Source: Pseudovibrio exalbescens (GTDB lineage Bacteria > Pseudomonadota > Alphaproteobacteria > Rhizobiales > Stappiaceae). From it: a DNA stretch of 64,000 bases. Below, piece after piece: positions 25,871-34,053 of this stretch (positions are counted from its first letter, which is position 1; every line of letters begins with the position of its first letter). The stretch covers positions 248,001-312,000 of the forward strand of contig NZ_JAQZAJ010000006.1 of assembly GCF_028737195.1 (NCBI RefSeq). The letters are read 5' to 3'. The translations under genes were made by a program, and so were the position numbers. Below the pieces are notes generated by a model. It made no database searches. It was given only the letters and a program-made list of their open reading frames with translations, and was not told where the DNA came from.

Positions 25871-26440
25871 ATGATTACAGATGATATCGAGGTCATCGAT
25901 TACTCCAACAGTGTGGAGCACCTTCTGGCGCCGTTTGCAGGCGTCTTGGGTCAGGACTATGACGGCTATCGGGGCCACATTTATCGCAACCTGACGTATA
26001 CGCTGCACTTTCTGGATGGTGATGAGACATTTCGACCAGAGATTGAAGCGGCGCTGGTTTATCATCACATCGGTCTGTGGACTCATGCGACCTTACACTA
26101 CGTCAAACCGTCTTTGGAGCGATTTGGCCGTGATAGTCGGCGGTTTGGCTGGGATCTGGACAACATTCTGGTCTGGGACATCATCCAGTGGCATCATAAG
26201 TTGTTCTGGTACCGCGGTCCAAATGCTGACGTAATCAACGCCGTACGAAAGGCCGACTGGGTGGATGCATCGGGTGGGCGCATTCGCAAGGGGCTGTCTT
26301 CTGAGCAGGTGCGTTTGGTGCGGGATGCAATCCCGGAGGCTGGGTTTCAAAAGGCACTGCGACGTATGTCGCGCGAACTCAAGGGCGGAAACTGGGCCAA
26401 TGACCTCATTTGGATGTGCTTGAAGGTTCAGAAGCTCTGA
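25871..26440 (+). CDS. HD-domain-like protein with altered metal dyad
   Basis: 189 residues. It aligns by eye with small HD-superfamily hydrolases: YRGHIYRNLTYTLHFL supplies the first conserved His. The usual (F)HDIG(I)WT motif reads YHHIGLWTHATLHYVKPS, so the dyad Asp is His and the later Asp-Tyr is His-Tyr. WHHKLFWYRG and RKADWVDASGG match the remaining parts. Metal binding may be changed or lost. It overlaps the 3' end of hipA tail-to-tail by 13 bp. Function not assignable. Confidence 0.75.
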   Translation: MITDDIEVIDYSNSVEHLLAPFAGVLGQDYDGYRGHIYRNLTYTLHFLDGDETFRPEIEAALVYHHIGLWTHATLHYVKPSLERFGRDSRRFGWDLDNILVWDIIQWHHKLFWYRGPNADVINAVRKADWVDASGGRIRKGLSSEQVRLVRDAIPEAGFQKALRRMSRELKGGNWANDLIWMCLKVQKL

Positions 26441-27756
26441 GTATTGGAAGAAGCCAATAGAACCGCCAGTCGAGATTTCATGTTGCGTGAAATGGATTCA
26501 TGAATTTCGCCGGGAAACTGACGGGGCAAAGTAGTTTCCTGATTTGTGAGGGCTGCCTCCAGGGCATTTGCAACCTGCTCAAGCGCTTCCTCGAACAAGG
26601 CTTCGGGCAGGGTGGCGGCCCTCAGCGTTTCTTTGAAGTGACGCGCGTTGATACGGTCGAAACGATAGTGGTTTGAACGCCCTAGCGAGAGCGCAAGCTT
26701 CAGCTGTTTGCGCTCGATCATGCGAGCATCAACGCTCGGCTGGGCGCTGAGCACGTCATAGATCGGGGTAAGGCGATATCCGCCTCCTGGGCTGAGGAAC
26801 ACACTGAAATTCTTGGCGTGTCCATCTGTTGCAGCCATGAGCCAGAACACAAGCTGGGCCTTGATGAGCGTGAGCTGATCTTCCCGTGGCGTGTCGCTGC
26901 CCTTCAGAAGCCGCAGCATTTGGACAAGGCCCGGTCCGCCCTCTGCTTGATACTTGAGAGTGGGTGGAACAGATAGCGCCTGACAGAAGTCTTCCTGAGG
27001 CAAGCGTAGAAGGCGGCCATCTTTGGTGTGGCGACGGTCGAACCGCTCAATGACCAACGCGGTTCGCTCGCCAAAATGCTGTATTTCTACAGCTGGCACA
27101 TGGAAACCGAGCTTTTCAAGCAGCGTCAGGCAGTAATATTCGTTTTCAACGCTGGTGGTGAGATCAATGCCGCCGGGCAGATGCCCGATTGCTGGCTTGA
27201 GAATGTGGGTGGTCGGTGTTGTGCCATGAGGCTGTTTCCAAACGCCGTCATGACGCAATAGCGCCGTCTTTTCTTGTGCCCCGGCCACTGAAATGCGGAA
27301 GTCCTGTTCGGTGGAAACGCCCAGTGGTACGCGGGCCAACCCATTGAGAAGACGTTCAATTTGCTCCTCCGATAGGGCCGAGCCATTGATGCGCGTCGTA
27401 TCTGAGGGGGGCAGGTCTGTGTCCGGCCAAAACTGTAGGGCTCCCACGCAATCCCGGCCGATCTGGGTCAGCAAACTGTACGCATCGGTGCCGCGCGCGC
27501 CCACACGCTCGGCCACTTGTCGGCGAAGGAGTTCAGAATCTGGAAGCAAGTTCTCAAAGACCGCCGTGACCACTTCGCCCGTGTAGGCGTCAGGCCGCAG
27601 CGGAAGGGACAAAGAGATGGCGAAACGGTGGGGCCAGTCCAACCATTCAGCATCGTAAGTGAATGAAACAGAACCGCTTTTTGCTTTGTAGAGCGTTCCA
27701 ACCATTCGGTTGTTCAAGAGCACTTTCAAGGGCTTATAGGCAGGTTTGCGGCCCAT
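26428..27756 (-). CDS. hipA: HipA-family serine/threonine kinase toxin
   Basis: 442 residues, typical for HipA. The N-terminal subdomain (couple_hipA, residues 8-110) begins KPLKVLLNNRMVGTL. The kinase part contains the catalytic loop ATDGHAKNFSVFLSPGGGYRLTPIYDVLSA, with Asp and Asn for catalysis and the Asp of YDV for metal. In E. coli HipA phosphorylates glutamyl-tRNA synthetase and slows growth; substrates of relatives vary. It follows hipB with stop and start sharing one base (TAATG). Confidence 0.93.
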   Translation of the reverse strand: MGRKPAYKPLKVLLNNRMVGTLYKAKSGSVSFTYDAEWLDWPHRFAISLSLPLRPDAYTGEVVTAVFENLLPDSELLRRQVAERVGARGTDAYSLLTQIGRDCVGALQFWPDTDLPPSDTTRINGSALSEEQIERLLNGLARVPLGVSTEQDFRISVAGAQEKTALLRHDGVWKQPHGTTPTTHILKPAIGHLPGGIDLTTSVENEYYCLTLLEKLGFHVPAVEIQHFGERTALVIERFDRRHTKDGRLLRLPQEDFCQALSVPPTLKYQAEGGPGLVQMLRLLKGSDTPREDQLTLIKAQLVFWLMAATDGHAKNFSVFLSPGGGYRLTPIYDVLSAQPSVDARMIERKQLKLALSLGRSNHYRFDRINARHFKETLRAATLPEALFEEALEQVANALEAALTNQETTLPRQFPGEIHESISRNMKSRLAVLLASSNTQSF

Positions 27757-28007
27757 TAGAACAGATCCTCAATGGCGTCCATGCTGCCCTTTGAGCGGGT
27801 CGCCACCTGCAGCTCCAGATTCAGCGCTGCGAGGACCGATAGCAGCGTCTCCAACCTCAAGGCGGCGTGACCGGTTTCAATCTGAGATATGGTGCCTTGA
27901 CGCACGCCGACACGTTGCGCAAGCGCATTTTGGCTAAGATTTTGGGCCTTTCGGGCATTCCTGATCACTGTTCCCAGTTGTTCTGGGGTGCGGGCGGGCG
28001 CGTTCAT
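27756..28007 (-). CDS. hipB: HipB-like antitoxin, XRE-type repressor
   Basis: 83 residues with one XRE helix-turn-helix (QLGTVIRNARKAQNLSQNALAQRVGVRQGTISQIETG). It neutralises HipA and represses the operon. First gene of the hipBA pair; the promoter region just upstream has repeated GCGTATA half-sites. Confidence 0.92.
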   Translation of the reverse strand: MNAPARTPEQLGTVIRNARKAQNLSQNALAQRVGVRQGTISQIETGHAALRLETLLSVLAALNLELQVATRSKGSMDAIEDLF

Positions 28008-28017
28008 GGATCGGTCC

Positions 28018-28089
28018 TATACGCTGATCGATATAAATTCATATTATACAGTGTGGCGTATAATGTCAATTTATCGAATGTGGCGTATA
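28018..28089 (-). promoter_or_regulatory. hipBA promoter with repeated operator half-sites
   Basis: On the minus strand TTGACA (28069-28064) and TATAAT (28048-28043) are both exact consensus, though the spacing is 15 bp. The 11-bp element TGTGGCGTATA occurs directly repeated at 28052-28062 and 28079-28089, and the inverted half-site TATACGC lies at 28018-28024. One copy falls within the -35/-10 spacer, as expected for HipB autorepression. Confidence 0.65.
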
Positions 28090-28260
28090 GGCTTATCCAG
28101 ATTGAAGCGGAGGAATGCCCAGAAGCAAAATCGGCGCACCATACAGCCCTGAAACGCCGGAGCGCCCTGAACAGAGGGGCTGCCAACATGGGATCGCCTG
28201 CGATAAGGCGCCGGAGTTATTCCCCCAGAAAAGGACCGTTTGCTGTTTTAGCGGCGAAAC

Positions 28261-28887
28261 TTATCCCTCATCAAGGACGTGACAAGAAAACTCGGTGCCC
28301 TGCGGCCAGCTGACCAAGGCATTGTCGCCCTTGATCCAAAACTGCACGCCAAAGTCGGCCACATATCGCGCGCCGGACCCGGAGACTTGCAACAGCCCCA
28401 CCGTGACTTCCTCGCCGCGTTCCAACCGTACACCCGGCTTCAACGAGTTGTAAAAGCTTGCAGAAATGCGCCGAGGCGGTTCACCGTCACAGGCATAAGT
28501 GACCGCGTTCACTAGAGGTGCAAGGCTGTAGAGCACCTCAAGCGTGGAGAGACGATCTTCATAGGCAGTCTGGACGCAGGCTTTGATGTCCTCTGCTTTC
28601 CAGCAGTCGTTTCGGCCCTTTATCCACCCACGCTGGGTCGCTTGCCACTGGTTCACAATGGCTTTTTCCCCTTTTGCGGCCAACGTTTGCTCCTGCTGAG
28701 CCACTGTCTTCCAAAGATCGCTCAGCTTCAGATCGAGCGCTGCCAGCTCGCCGTCTTCACAGATAATGGATTCAACTTCGCCAGAGGCCTGTTGGCAGTC
28801 AAAGGAAGGTTCCAGCGCCATACTTGTTCCCGTTTGTGCGCCAAGTGTGAGGAGCATAGTGCAAAGCAAGGGGAGGGGGTGTCTCAT
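28261..28887 (-). CDS. Periplasmic double-domain lysozyme inhibitor (LprI/DUF1311 plus MliC-like)
   Basis: 208 residues. A signal peptide (residues 1-24, cleavage near SMA-LEP) has no lipobox Cys at the right place, so the protein should be soluble in the periplasm. Residues 28-120 match LprI/DUF1311: FDCQQASGEVESIICEDGELAALDLKLSDLW with further Cys in DCWKAEDIKACV. Residues 128-205 match the MliC beta-barrel: VTYACDGEPPRRISASFYNS, LLQVSGSGARYVA, FWIKGDNALVSW. Both domains inhibit lysozyme in known relatives, so a defence against host or predator muramidases is likely. Confidence 0.82.
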   Translation of the reverse strand: MRHPLPLLCTMLLTLGAQTGTSMALEPSFDCQQASGEVESIICEDGELAALDLKLSDLWKTVAQQEQTLAAKGEKAIVNQWQATQRGWIKGRNDCWKAEDIKACVQTAYEDRLSTLEVLYSLAPLVNAVTYACDGEPPRRISASFYNSLKPGVRLERGEEVTVGLLQVSGSGARYVADFGVQFWIKGDNALVSWPQGTEFSCHVLDEG

Positions 28888-29070
28888 GGCATTTCTCCTC
28901 GGGGGCGAGAGGGTGGTCGTATGGGGGCTTTGTCACAGCGCGGCAGTGCTTGGCCGGTGTGCTAACGTGTTCTTCTTGCTGATTAAAAGTGGGCCGTGGC
29001 TTTTCCATGGCGAAGGGGGTATCACTTGGACGCAGTTGAGCATACCGGCGAATATGGGGGATTTGCGAAG

Positions 29071-30027
29071 ATGACTAAGATTGTCTTTCTGGACAGGGGA
29101 ACAATTGGACCAACGGTCACAATTAATCACCCTTCCTTTGCGCATTCTTGGGAGGAGTTTGAGCAAACAGCACCGGACCAGGTCGTCCAACGGTTGAAGG
29201 GGGCAGAGATTGCCATCACCAACAAGGTGCCAATTCGCGCAGATCATCTCGAACACCTTCCTGACCTCAAGATGATCGCCGTAGCTGCAACCGGCTATAA
29301 CATTCTCGATGTAGCGGCGTGCCGGGCTCATGGTGCGGTTGCGTCGAATGTGCGTCGGTATGCACAAAAGACGGTTCCTGAGCACGTTTTTGCGTTGATT
29401 TTTGCACTGCGACGCAATCTGGTCGGCTACCGGCAGGATGTCATCGATGGGGTCTGGCAAAAATCCGGACAGTTCTGTTTTTTCACTCACCCCATCAAAG
29501 ATCTGTCTGGCTCTCGGCTTGGCATCATTGGCGGCGGTGCGCTTGGGGAGGCGACAGGTGCCATCGGCAGGGCGCTTGGAATGGAAGTCGTCTACGCCGG
29601 GAGGAAAGGGGGACAAGTTTCAAAGCCGGGCTATCTGCCCTTTGAAGAGGTCCTGGCCACGAGTGATGTATTGAGCCTGCATTGTCCGTTGACCCCGGAA
29701 ACGGAAGGTTTGATCTCCTTGGCTGAGTTCGAGCAGATGGCGCAGCGCCCGCTGTTGATCAATACGGCGCGGGGTGGGCTGGTTGATGAGGCGGCCCTCG
29801 TAGAGGCGCTGAACAGAGGGCTGATTGCCGGTGCCGGTTTTGACGTGCTTACCAGCGAGCCCCCTGCAAGTGACAATCCGCTCATGAAAATTGCTAAGCG
29901 CCCGAATGTGATCATCACGCCCCATGTGGCGTGGGCCTCTGAGGAGGCCATGCAAACCCTGTGGGACCAGCTGATCGGGCACATCGAGAACTACAAGCGT
30001 GGGCACCCGACCAATGTCATCACTTGA
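29071..30027 (+). CDS. D-2-hydroxyacid dehydrogenase (glycerate/hydroxypyruvate type)
   Basis: 318 residues from ATG 29071 (GGGGGA upstream). NAD-binding motif LGIIGGGALGEATGAIGRALG at about residues 147-167. Catalytic Arg in INTARGGLVDEAAL, Glu near GFDVLTSEPP and His in NVIITPHVAWAS are all present. The family includes glycerate and hydroxypyruvate reductases; the exact substrate is not set by sequence. It stands alone, converging on the monooxygenase-like gene at 30037. Confidence 0.9.
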   Translation: MTKIVFLDRGTIGPTVTINHPSFAHSWEEFEQTAPDQVVQRLKGAEIAITNKVPIRADHLEHLPDLKMIAVAATGYNILDVAACRAHGAVASNVRRYAQKTVPEHVFALIFALRRNLVGYRQDVIDGVWQKSGQFCFFTHPIKDLSGSRLGIIGGGALGEATGAIGRALGMEVVYAGRKGGQVSKPGYLPFEEVLATSDVLSLHCPLTPETEGLISLAEFEQMAQRPLLINTARGGLVDEAALVEALNRGLIAGAGFDVLTSEPPASDNPLMKIAKRPNVIITPHVAWASEEAMQTLWDQLIGHIENYKRGHPTNVIT

Positions 30028-30036
30028 GTATGAGTG

Positions 30037-30387
30037 CTACATGTGATCGTGGTAGTGCAGGCTGTCGTCAGGAGCCTGTGCCCGATCGGTCATGCCGTAG
30101 TCGCGCAGTACATGAGCAACCCGCAGACGATAGCCCTTGAAAATGCCATTGCGCCCGCGGGCCTGCGAGATCCGGTGGGCGGTTTTGTTCCGCCATTCCT
30201 TGACGGCGGCTTCGTCGCGAAAGAAGGACAAGGACAGAATTTTGTTTTCGTTGGTGAGGCTTTGAAACCTCTCGACGGACAAAAAACCATCCACCCGCTC
30301 CAGCTCCTCTCGCAGCAGCTTTGCAATCTCCATGTAGGCTGTTTTCTGGCCGGGCTCTGGCTCCACCTCAAAAATAACGGCGATCAT
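30037..30387 (-). CDS. Antibiotic biosynthesis monooxygenase (ABM)-domain protein
   Basis: 116 residues from ATG 30387, which has GGGAGGGA upstream. It has the dimeric alpha+beta barrel ABM fold: MIAVIFEVEPEPGQKTAYMEIAKLL, then LERVDGFLSVERFQSL and a W in VKEWRNKTAHRISQARGR. Members range from quinol oxygenases to heme-degrading enzymes. It is divergent from a VOC-fold gene across an 82-bp gap that holds an inverted repeat, suggesting joint regulation. Confidence 0.85.
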   Translation of the reverse strand: MIAVIFEVEPEPGQKTAYMEIAKLLREELERVDGFLSVERFQSLTNENKILSLSFFRDEAAVKEWRNKTAHRISQARGRNGIFKGYRLRVAHVLRDYGMTDRAQAPDDSLHYHDHM

Positions 30388-30416
30388 GGCTGTCCCTCCC
30401 TGCATTTTGTGGCTAA

Positions 30417-30438
30417 ATTGTATACTGATGTATTCAAT
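30417..30438. promoter_or_regulatory. Near-perfect inverted repeat between ABM and VOC genes
   Basis: ATTGTATAC (30417-30425), spacer TGAT, GTATTCAAT (30430-30438); 8 of 9 pairs match. It sits centrally between the divergent ATGs at 30387 and 30470. The TGTATAC core is common in GntR-family operators; the regulator is not adjacent. Confidence 0.5.
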
Positions 30439-30469
30439 AATCATATTAGCCAGCTTGGAGGGCAAGTAT

Positions 30470-30835
30470 ATGGCAATATTGGCGCTGGACCATGTGCAGA
30501 TTGCGATCCCTGAAAATCAGGAGGACGCCGCCCGCAAATTCTACATTGACCTTCTGGGCTTTGAAGAAGTCGAAAAGCCGCTTGTCCTGAAGGAACGAGG
30601 TGGGCTTTGGCTTCGTGCAGGAAAGGTGAACCTACATCTGGGCGCGGATGAGAGGTTCCAGCCCGACTTGAAAGCGCACCCGGCGTTTCTATGCGATGAT
30701 CTCAGCACTTTGCAGAAGGCGTTGGCAGCGAGTGGTTACCCGATGCAGCATGATGCGCACCTGAAAGGCTATGACCGTTTCTTTACAGAGGATCCTTGGG
30801 GCAATCGTATTGAGTTGATGTCGCGTACGACATAG
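30470..30835 (+). CDS. VOC-superfamily (glyoxalase/bleomycin-resistance-fold) protein
   Basis: 121 residues. MAILALDHVQIAIPENQEDAARKFYIDLLGFEEVEKP gives the first beta-alpha-beta-beta-beta module with the metal His, and FFTEDPWGNRIELM the second with the metal Glu. It could be a dioxygenase, isomerase or resistance protein. ATG 30470 follows GGAGG. Paired with the divergent ABM gene. Confidence 0.85.
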   Translation: MAILALDHVQIAIPENQEDAARKFYIDLLGFEEVEKPLVLKERGGLWLRAGKVNLHLGADERFQPDLKAHPAFLCDDLSTLQKALAASGYPMQHDAHLKGYDRFFTEDPWGNRIELMSRTT

Positions 30836-30905
30836 CGAACAATGTTGACATTAAAACGAACGTGTGTGCACTTTATCGAACGATTTGTTGAGTGGAGTGC
30901 CCCCT

Positions 30906-31598
30906 ATGGTTTTGGAACAATCGGATTTCAGCGAGGCGCGGAAGGGGTTTATCGAGATAACGCCTCTTGCTGTCGGCGTTGGCTTCTACGGTTTGGCGTT
31001 CGGTCTACTGGCCGCTCAAGCGGGGCTGTCGAGCCTTGAAGTTGGCTTCATGGGCACATTCGTGTTTGCGGGATCGGCGCAGATTGTGGCGGTGGAGCGT
31101 CTGATGGCCGGTGCCGGGGCGGCGGCCGCAATCATTGCAGGTCTTGCGTTGAACCTTCGGTTGCTGCTGATTACGGCTTCTGTCAGCAACGTTTTTTCTC
31201 AAAGGCCACTGTGGCAACTGGTGCTTGGGCTGCATCTGACCACCGATGAGAACTGGGCCATGATGTTGGCGCGGCAAAAGCGCGGTGGTGCCTCGGGCTA
31301 TTGGTATCTGGTTGGCGGCGGATTGGCACTACTTTTGATCTGGTTGGTTTCCACCGTGGCTGGCGTCGTTGTGGCAACGTCCATTCCATCCCCCAAAGCG
31401 TTGGGCCTCGACTTTGCCTTCACAGCGGCGTTCATCGCGATTGCGCGCTCACTCTGGCGCGGGCCGCAGGATCTGTTGCCATGGCTATGCGTGGTGGCCG
31501 TTGTTGTGCTTGGGCTTTATTCCGGTGTCTTGAGCGAGACGTGGGTGTTGATCGTCGCAGCGCTGGCAGGAACAACAGTGGCGGGAGTGCGCAGATGA
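30906..31598 (+). CDS. azlC: AzlC-family branched-chain amino acid exporter, large subunit
   Basis: 230 residues with about five to six hydrophobic segments. FIEITPLAVGVGFYGLAFGLLAAQAGLSSLE and FVFAGSAQIVAVERLMAGA are conserved AzlC stretches, and TTDENWAMM follows. With AzlD it exports branched-chain amino acids or analogues. ATG 30906 has GGAG upstream. It overlaps azlD by 4 bp. Confidence 0.92.
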   Translation: MVLEQSDFSEARKGFIEITPLAVGVGFYGLAFGLLAAQAGLSSLEVGFMGTFVFAGSAQIVAVERLMAGAGAAAAIIAGLALNLRLLLITASVSNVFSQRPLWQLVLGLHLTTDENWAMMLARQKRGGASGYWYLVGGGLALLLIWLVSTVAGVVVATSIPSPKALGLDFAFTAAFIAIARSLWRGPQDLLPWLCVVAVVVLGLYSGVLSETWVLIVAALAGTTVAGVRR

Positions 31599-31888
31599 GC
31601 GAGACATGGCTGGTCATCGTCGGGCTTGCTGCGCTGACGTTTCTCATTCGCTTCTGTGGCTGGGCACTGGGGCAGCGGTTGCCGCAGACAGGCTTTTGGG
31701 CACGGTTTCTTTCTGCGCTGCCCGGGTGCCTGATTGTGGCGCTGGTGGCTCTGTTTACTGTGAAAGGCGAGAGCGCTGAGCTGATCGCCAGTGGAATTGC
31801 AGTTATGGTGGCGCTTTTTACGCGCAGTTTGCCCGCTACCATGGCCATTGGCATCGTGGCGATTTGGGCGCTACGCACTTACGCCTGA
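31595..31888 (+). CDS. azlD: AzlD-family small exporter subunit
   Basis: 97 residues with three to four hydrophobic segments, matching AzlD (LTFLIRFCGWALG, LPGCLIVALVALF). The start is coupled to azlC by ATGA. Partner of AzlC in the inner membrane. Confidence 0.9.
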   Translation: MSETWLVIVGLAALTFLIRFCGWALGQRLPQTGFWARFLSALPGCLIVALVALFTVKGESAELIASGIAVMVALFTRSLPATMAIGIVAIWALRTYA

Positions 31889-31928
31889 TGGCCGCTGCAA
31901 ACAGACGCTTTTATTAGGGATTGGAAGA

Positions 31929-32501
31929 ATGGACATGAGCAAAAGCGCGAAAAAGGCCATGACGGCGGCCATTGCCGCTGCGATTACCCGCGAGCGAACC
32001 AAGGCTGGCCTGTCCCTTTCTGCGCTTGCTGCCAAAGCGGGACTGTCAAAATCAACGCTGTCGCAGTTGGAAGCGGGCGGTGGGAACCCGAGTGTCGAGA
32101 CCTTGTGGGCGATCGCGACGGCCCTTGGCATTCCGTTCAGCTTCTTGTTTGAAGCGCCACCGGCACGAACGACTTTGATCCGTGCCGGAGAGGGCAAGCG
32201 CATTGAGGCGGAAAGCTCAGCGTTTCAAGCCGTGCTTCTGGCTTCTTGCGCACCGCAGACACGCCACGACATTTATCAGGTGGCGCTTTCTGCTGGGAAG
32301 CCTCAATGCAACAAGGCCCATCCACGCGGAACGCTGGAGCACCTGATCGTGATGGAAGGGGAGGTGCGGGCCGGACCAAAAGGTGCTGAAGAGGTGCTGC
32401 AGCAAGGCGATTACTACGCGTTCCCCGGAGATGAGCCACACCTTTATGAGGCCCTAAGCCCTCATGCCCGCATCATGCTGGTCATGGAGAGTGGGGCGTG
32501 A
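31929..32501 (+). CDS. XRE-family regulator with C-terminal cupin
   Basis: 190 residues from ATG 31929 (GGAAGA upstream); ATG 31935 is also possible. An N-terminal helix-turn-helix (ALAAKAGLSKSTLSQLEAGGGNPSVETLWAIATAL) is followed by a cupin sensor domain (GTLEHLIVMEGEVRAG, QGDYYAFPGDEPHLYEAL). It follows azlD by 40 bp in the same direction and so probably controls azlCD. Confidence 0.9.
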   Translation: MDMSKSAKKAMTAAIAAAITRERTKAGLSLSALAAKAGLSKSTLSQLEAGGGNPSVETLWAIATALGIPFSFLFEAPPARTTLIRAGEGKRIEAESSAFQAVLLASCAPQTRHDIYQVALSAGKPQCNKAHPRGTLEHLIVMEGEVRAGPKGAEEVLQQGDYYAFPGDEPHLYEALSPHARIMLVMESGA

Positions 32502-32766
32502 CATTGCTCAAGGAGCAATGAGCATATTGCGGTGATGATCTAGCTTGCCCAAATAGTAATGTTATGAAAAGCTTCAGGAGATCTTGGGCTTGATGAGACT
32601 TGTGTACGCTGTAAGGTAGCTGATTGTTGCGAACGGGATGAGTTGCGCCGATGGGTTTTCTATTGGACGCAACGACATCAGGCGTCAGCGAACAATAATA
32701 TAATTTTGTTATCCGCTTGTTTGCGATGTCTGTGACAATCGTGGGGTTAGATGAAAGGAGGAGGCT

Positions 32767-32979
32767 ATGAGCAAAAAGACGAAAAAACCGGTTTGTCGGA
32801 GTGCAGTCGATGGTAAAACTGCAGCGCTTGGCTTTCTCTCTACTTCATTGGTTGTTGTTCCTCCGGTTGGTGGAAAGCCATTAGCGCGGGGCGCAAGCTT
32901 AAATGCAGCTTGGAGTAGAACTGGTGGTTATCTACAGTCGGCTACGCGTTCCATGAAGAGCGCCTTGAAACATGGATGA
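32767..32979 (+). CDS. Small basic protein of unknown function, coupled to DUF2335 gene
   Basis: 70 residues. It has a strong ribosome site (AGGAGGAGG) ending just before the ATG, and its stop overlaps the next start by 8 bp (ATGGATGA). The N-terminus is Lys-rich (SKKTKKP) and the middle is hydrophobic (TAALGFLSTSLVVVPPVGG), so it may be membrane-associated. No family recognised. The ribosome site and coupling are the evidence that it is translated. Confidence 0.6.
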   Translation: MSKKTKKPVCRSAVDGKTAALGFLSTSLVVVPPVGGKPLARGASLNAAWSRTGGYLQSATRSMKSALKHG

Positions 32980-33472
32980 AGCGCGTCGACCAGATCGCAA
33001 AGACGTAACCCGCGCGCTGGAGGTCTTGGCCAGGGAGTCTGCAGACAGCACAATTCCCAAAAAACAGATTGCGCAGTTTGCATCGAAGTTTGCGAAAAAG
33101 TTGGTTGAACATGAGGATGGTTCTATCCTCCTCGCTCAGCATGAAGAGACCCGCATGCATTCTGGGCCGCTTCCTTCTCCCGAAACTTTGGCAGAGTATG
33201 AACGTGTGCACCCGGGCCTTGTTGAGCGCATCATCAAGATGGCTGAACTGGAGCAAGAAGAATACTTGCGCTCTCACAAGAGACAACAGGATGCTGATAA
33301 TCGTTTCCGATTAATCTCGTATTCCGGTGGACTGGCTGCGCTTTTGATCATTTTGGCTACTGGAGCCGGTTTGGCCTACTTAGGGCATGATGCCGTTGCA
33401 GGGGTGCTGTTTGGAGCTACCTTTGCAGGTGTCATTGGTTACTTCGTCAACGCATATAAAGCCGGAGGCTAG
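32972..33472 (+). CDS. DUF2335 membrane protein
   Basis: 166 residues. The signature region HSGPLPSPETLAEYERVHPGLVERIIKMAELEQEEYLRSH (about residues 62-101) is characteristic of DUF2335. It is followed by two hydrophobic segments (LAALLIILATGAGLAYLG and VAGVLFGATFAGVIGYFV), so the N-terminal helical part should face the cytosol. Function is unknown; relatives occur near phage and mobile genes. Coupled to the small protein upstream. Confidence 0.78.
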   Translation: MDEARRPDRKDVTRALEVLARESADSTIPKKQIAQFASKFAKKLVEHEDGSILLAQHEETRMHSGPLPSPETLAEYERVHPGLVERIIKMAELEQEEYLRSHKRQQDADNRFRLISYSGGLAALLIILATGAGLAYLGHDAVAGVLFGATFAGVIGYFVNAYKAGG

Positions 33473-33519
33473 GCGCTCGGGCTTCCAGCGCTTGAACTCT
33501 CGCCACGACTGTTCTTGTT

Positions 33520-34053
33520 TCAACCAGCATGCGATAGAATCTTGTACATGAACGTTGTTGCGTCGAGGCGGTCGCTGTCCGGGGCTTTGGCGAAGTTTGG
33601 GATGCTGCCTGCTGTCTCATAGCCGAGGGATGCATAGAGCGGCTCGGCGCTATCCCCGGTTCGGGTGTCCAGCGTGATCAAGGTCTTGCCTTGGGCGCGG
33701 GCTTCTTCTTCCAGTGCGATCATGAGCGCGCGCGCAATACCCTTGCGGCGGTGGGAAGGATGCACGATCAGTTTGGCCACTTCTGCCCTGTGGGCCTGAT
33801 TGGGCGGCATGTCGATGTCAAGCTGAACGGTGCCTGCCAGCTCTTCCTTCCAATAGGCGCAGAGCAACAAACAGCGGTTCGCCTCAACGCCGGGAAAGAC
33901 CTTTTCTTGCCAGAAGCGACGGGCGGCTTCTGGTGTAAACGGCAGGATGAAGCTGATGCTGGCACCGGCGTGAACTGCTGCGTGGAGTGTTTGAGTGAGC
34001 GGTTCCAATGCCCGTGGCAAATCTGCGCTGCCAAGTTTCTTGAGGTTCAGCAT
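33520..34053 (-). CDS. GNAT-family N-acetyltransferase in the urease operon
   Basis: 177 residues from ATG 34053, which shares one base with the ureG stop (TGATG). Acetyl-CoA motif A is AEVAKLIVHPSHRRKGIARALMIALEEEA (R/Q-x-x-G-x-G/A form). EPLYASLGYETAGSIP is the usual C-terminal motif. Being translationally coupled to ureG makes a role linked to urea or nitrogen use likely, but the substrate is unknown and no published urease function for such an enzyme is known to me. Confidence 0.85.
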   Translation of the reverse strand: MLNLKKLGSADLPRALEPLTQTLHAAVHAGASISFILPFTPEAARRFWQEKVFPGVEANRCLLLCAYWKEELAGTVQLDIDMPPNQAHRAEVAKLIVHPSHRRKGIARALMIALEEEARAQGKTLITLDTRTGDSAEPLYASLGYETAGSIPNFAKAPDSDRLDATTFMYKILSHAG

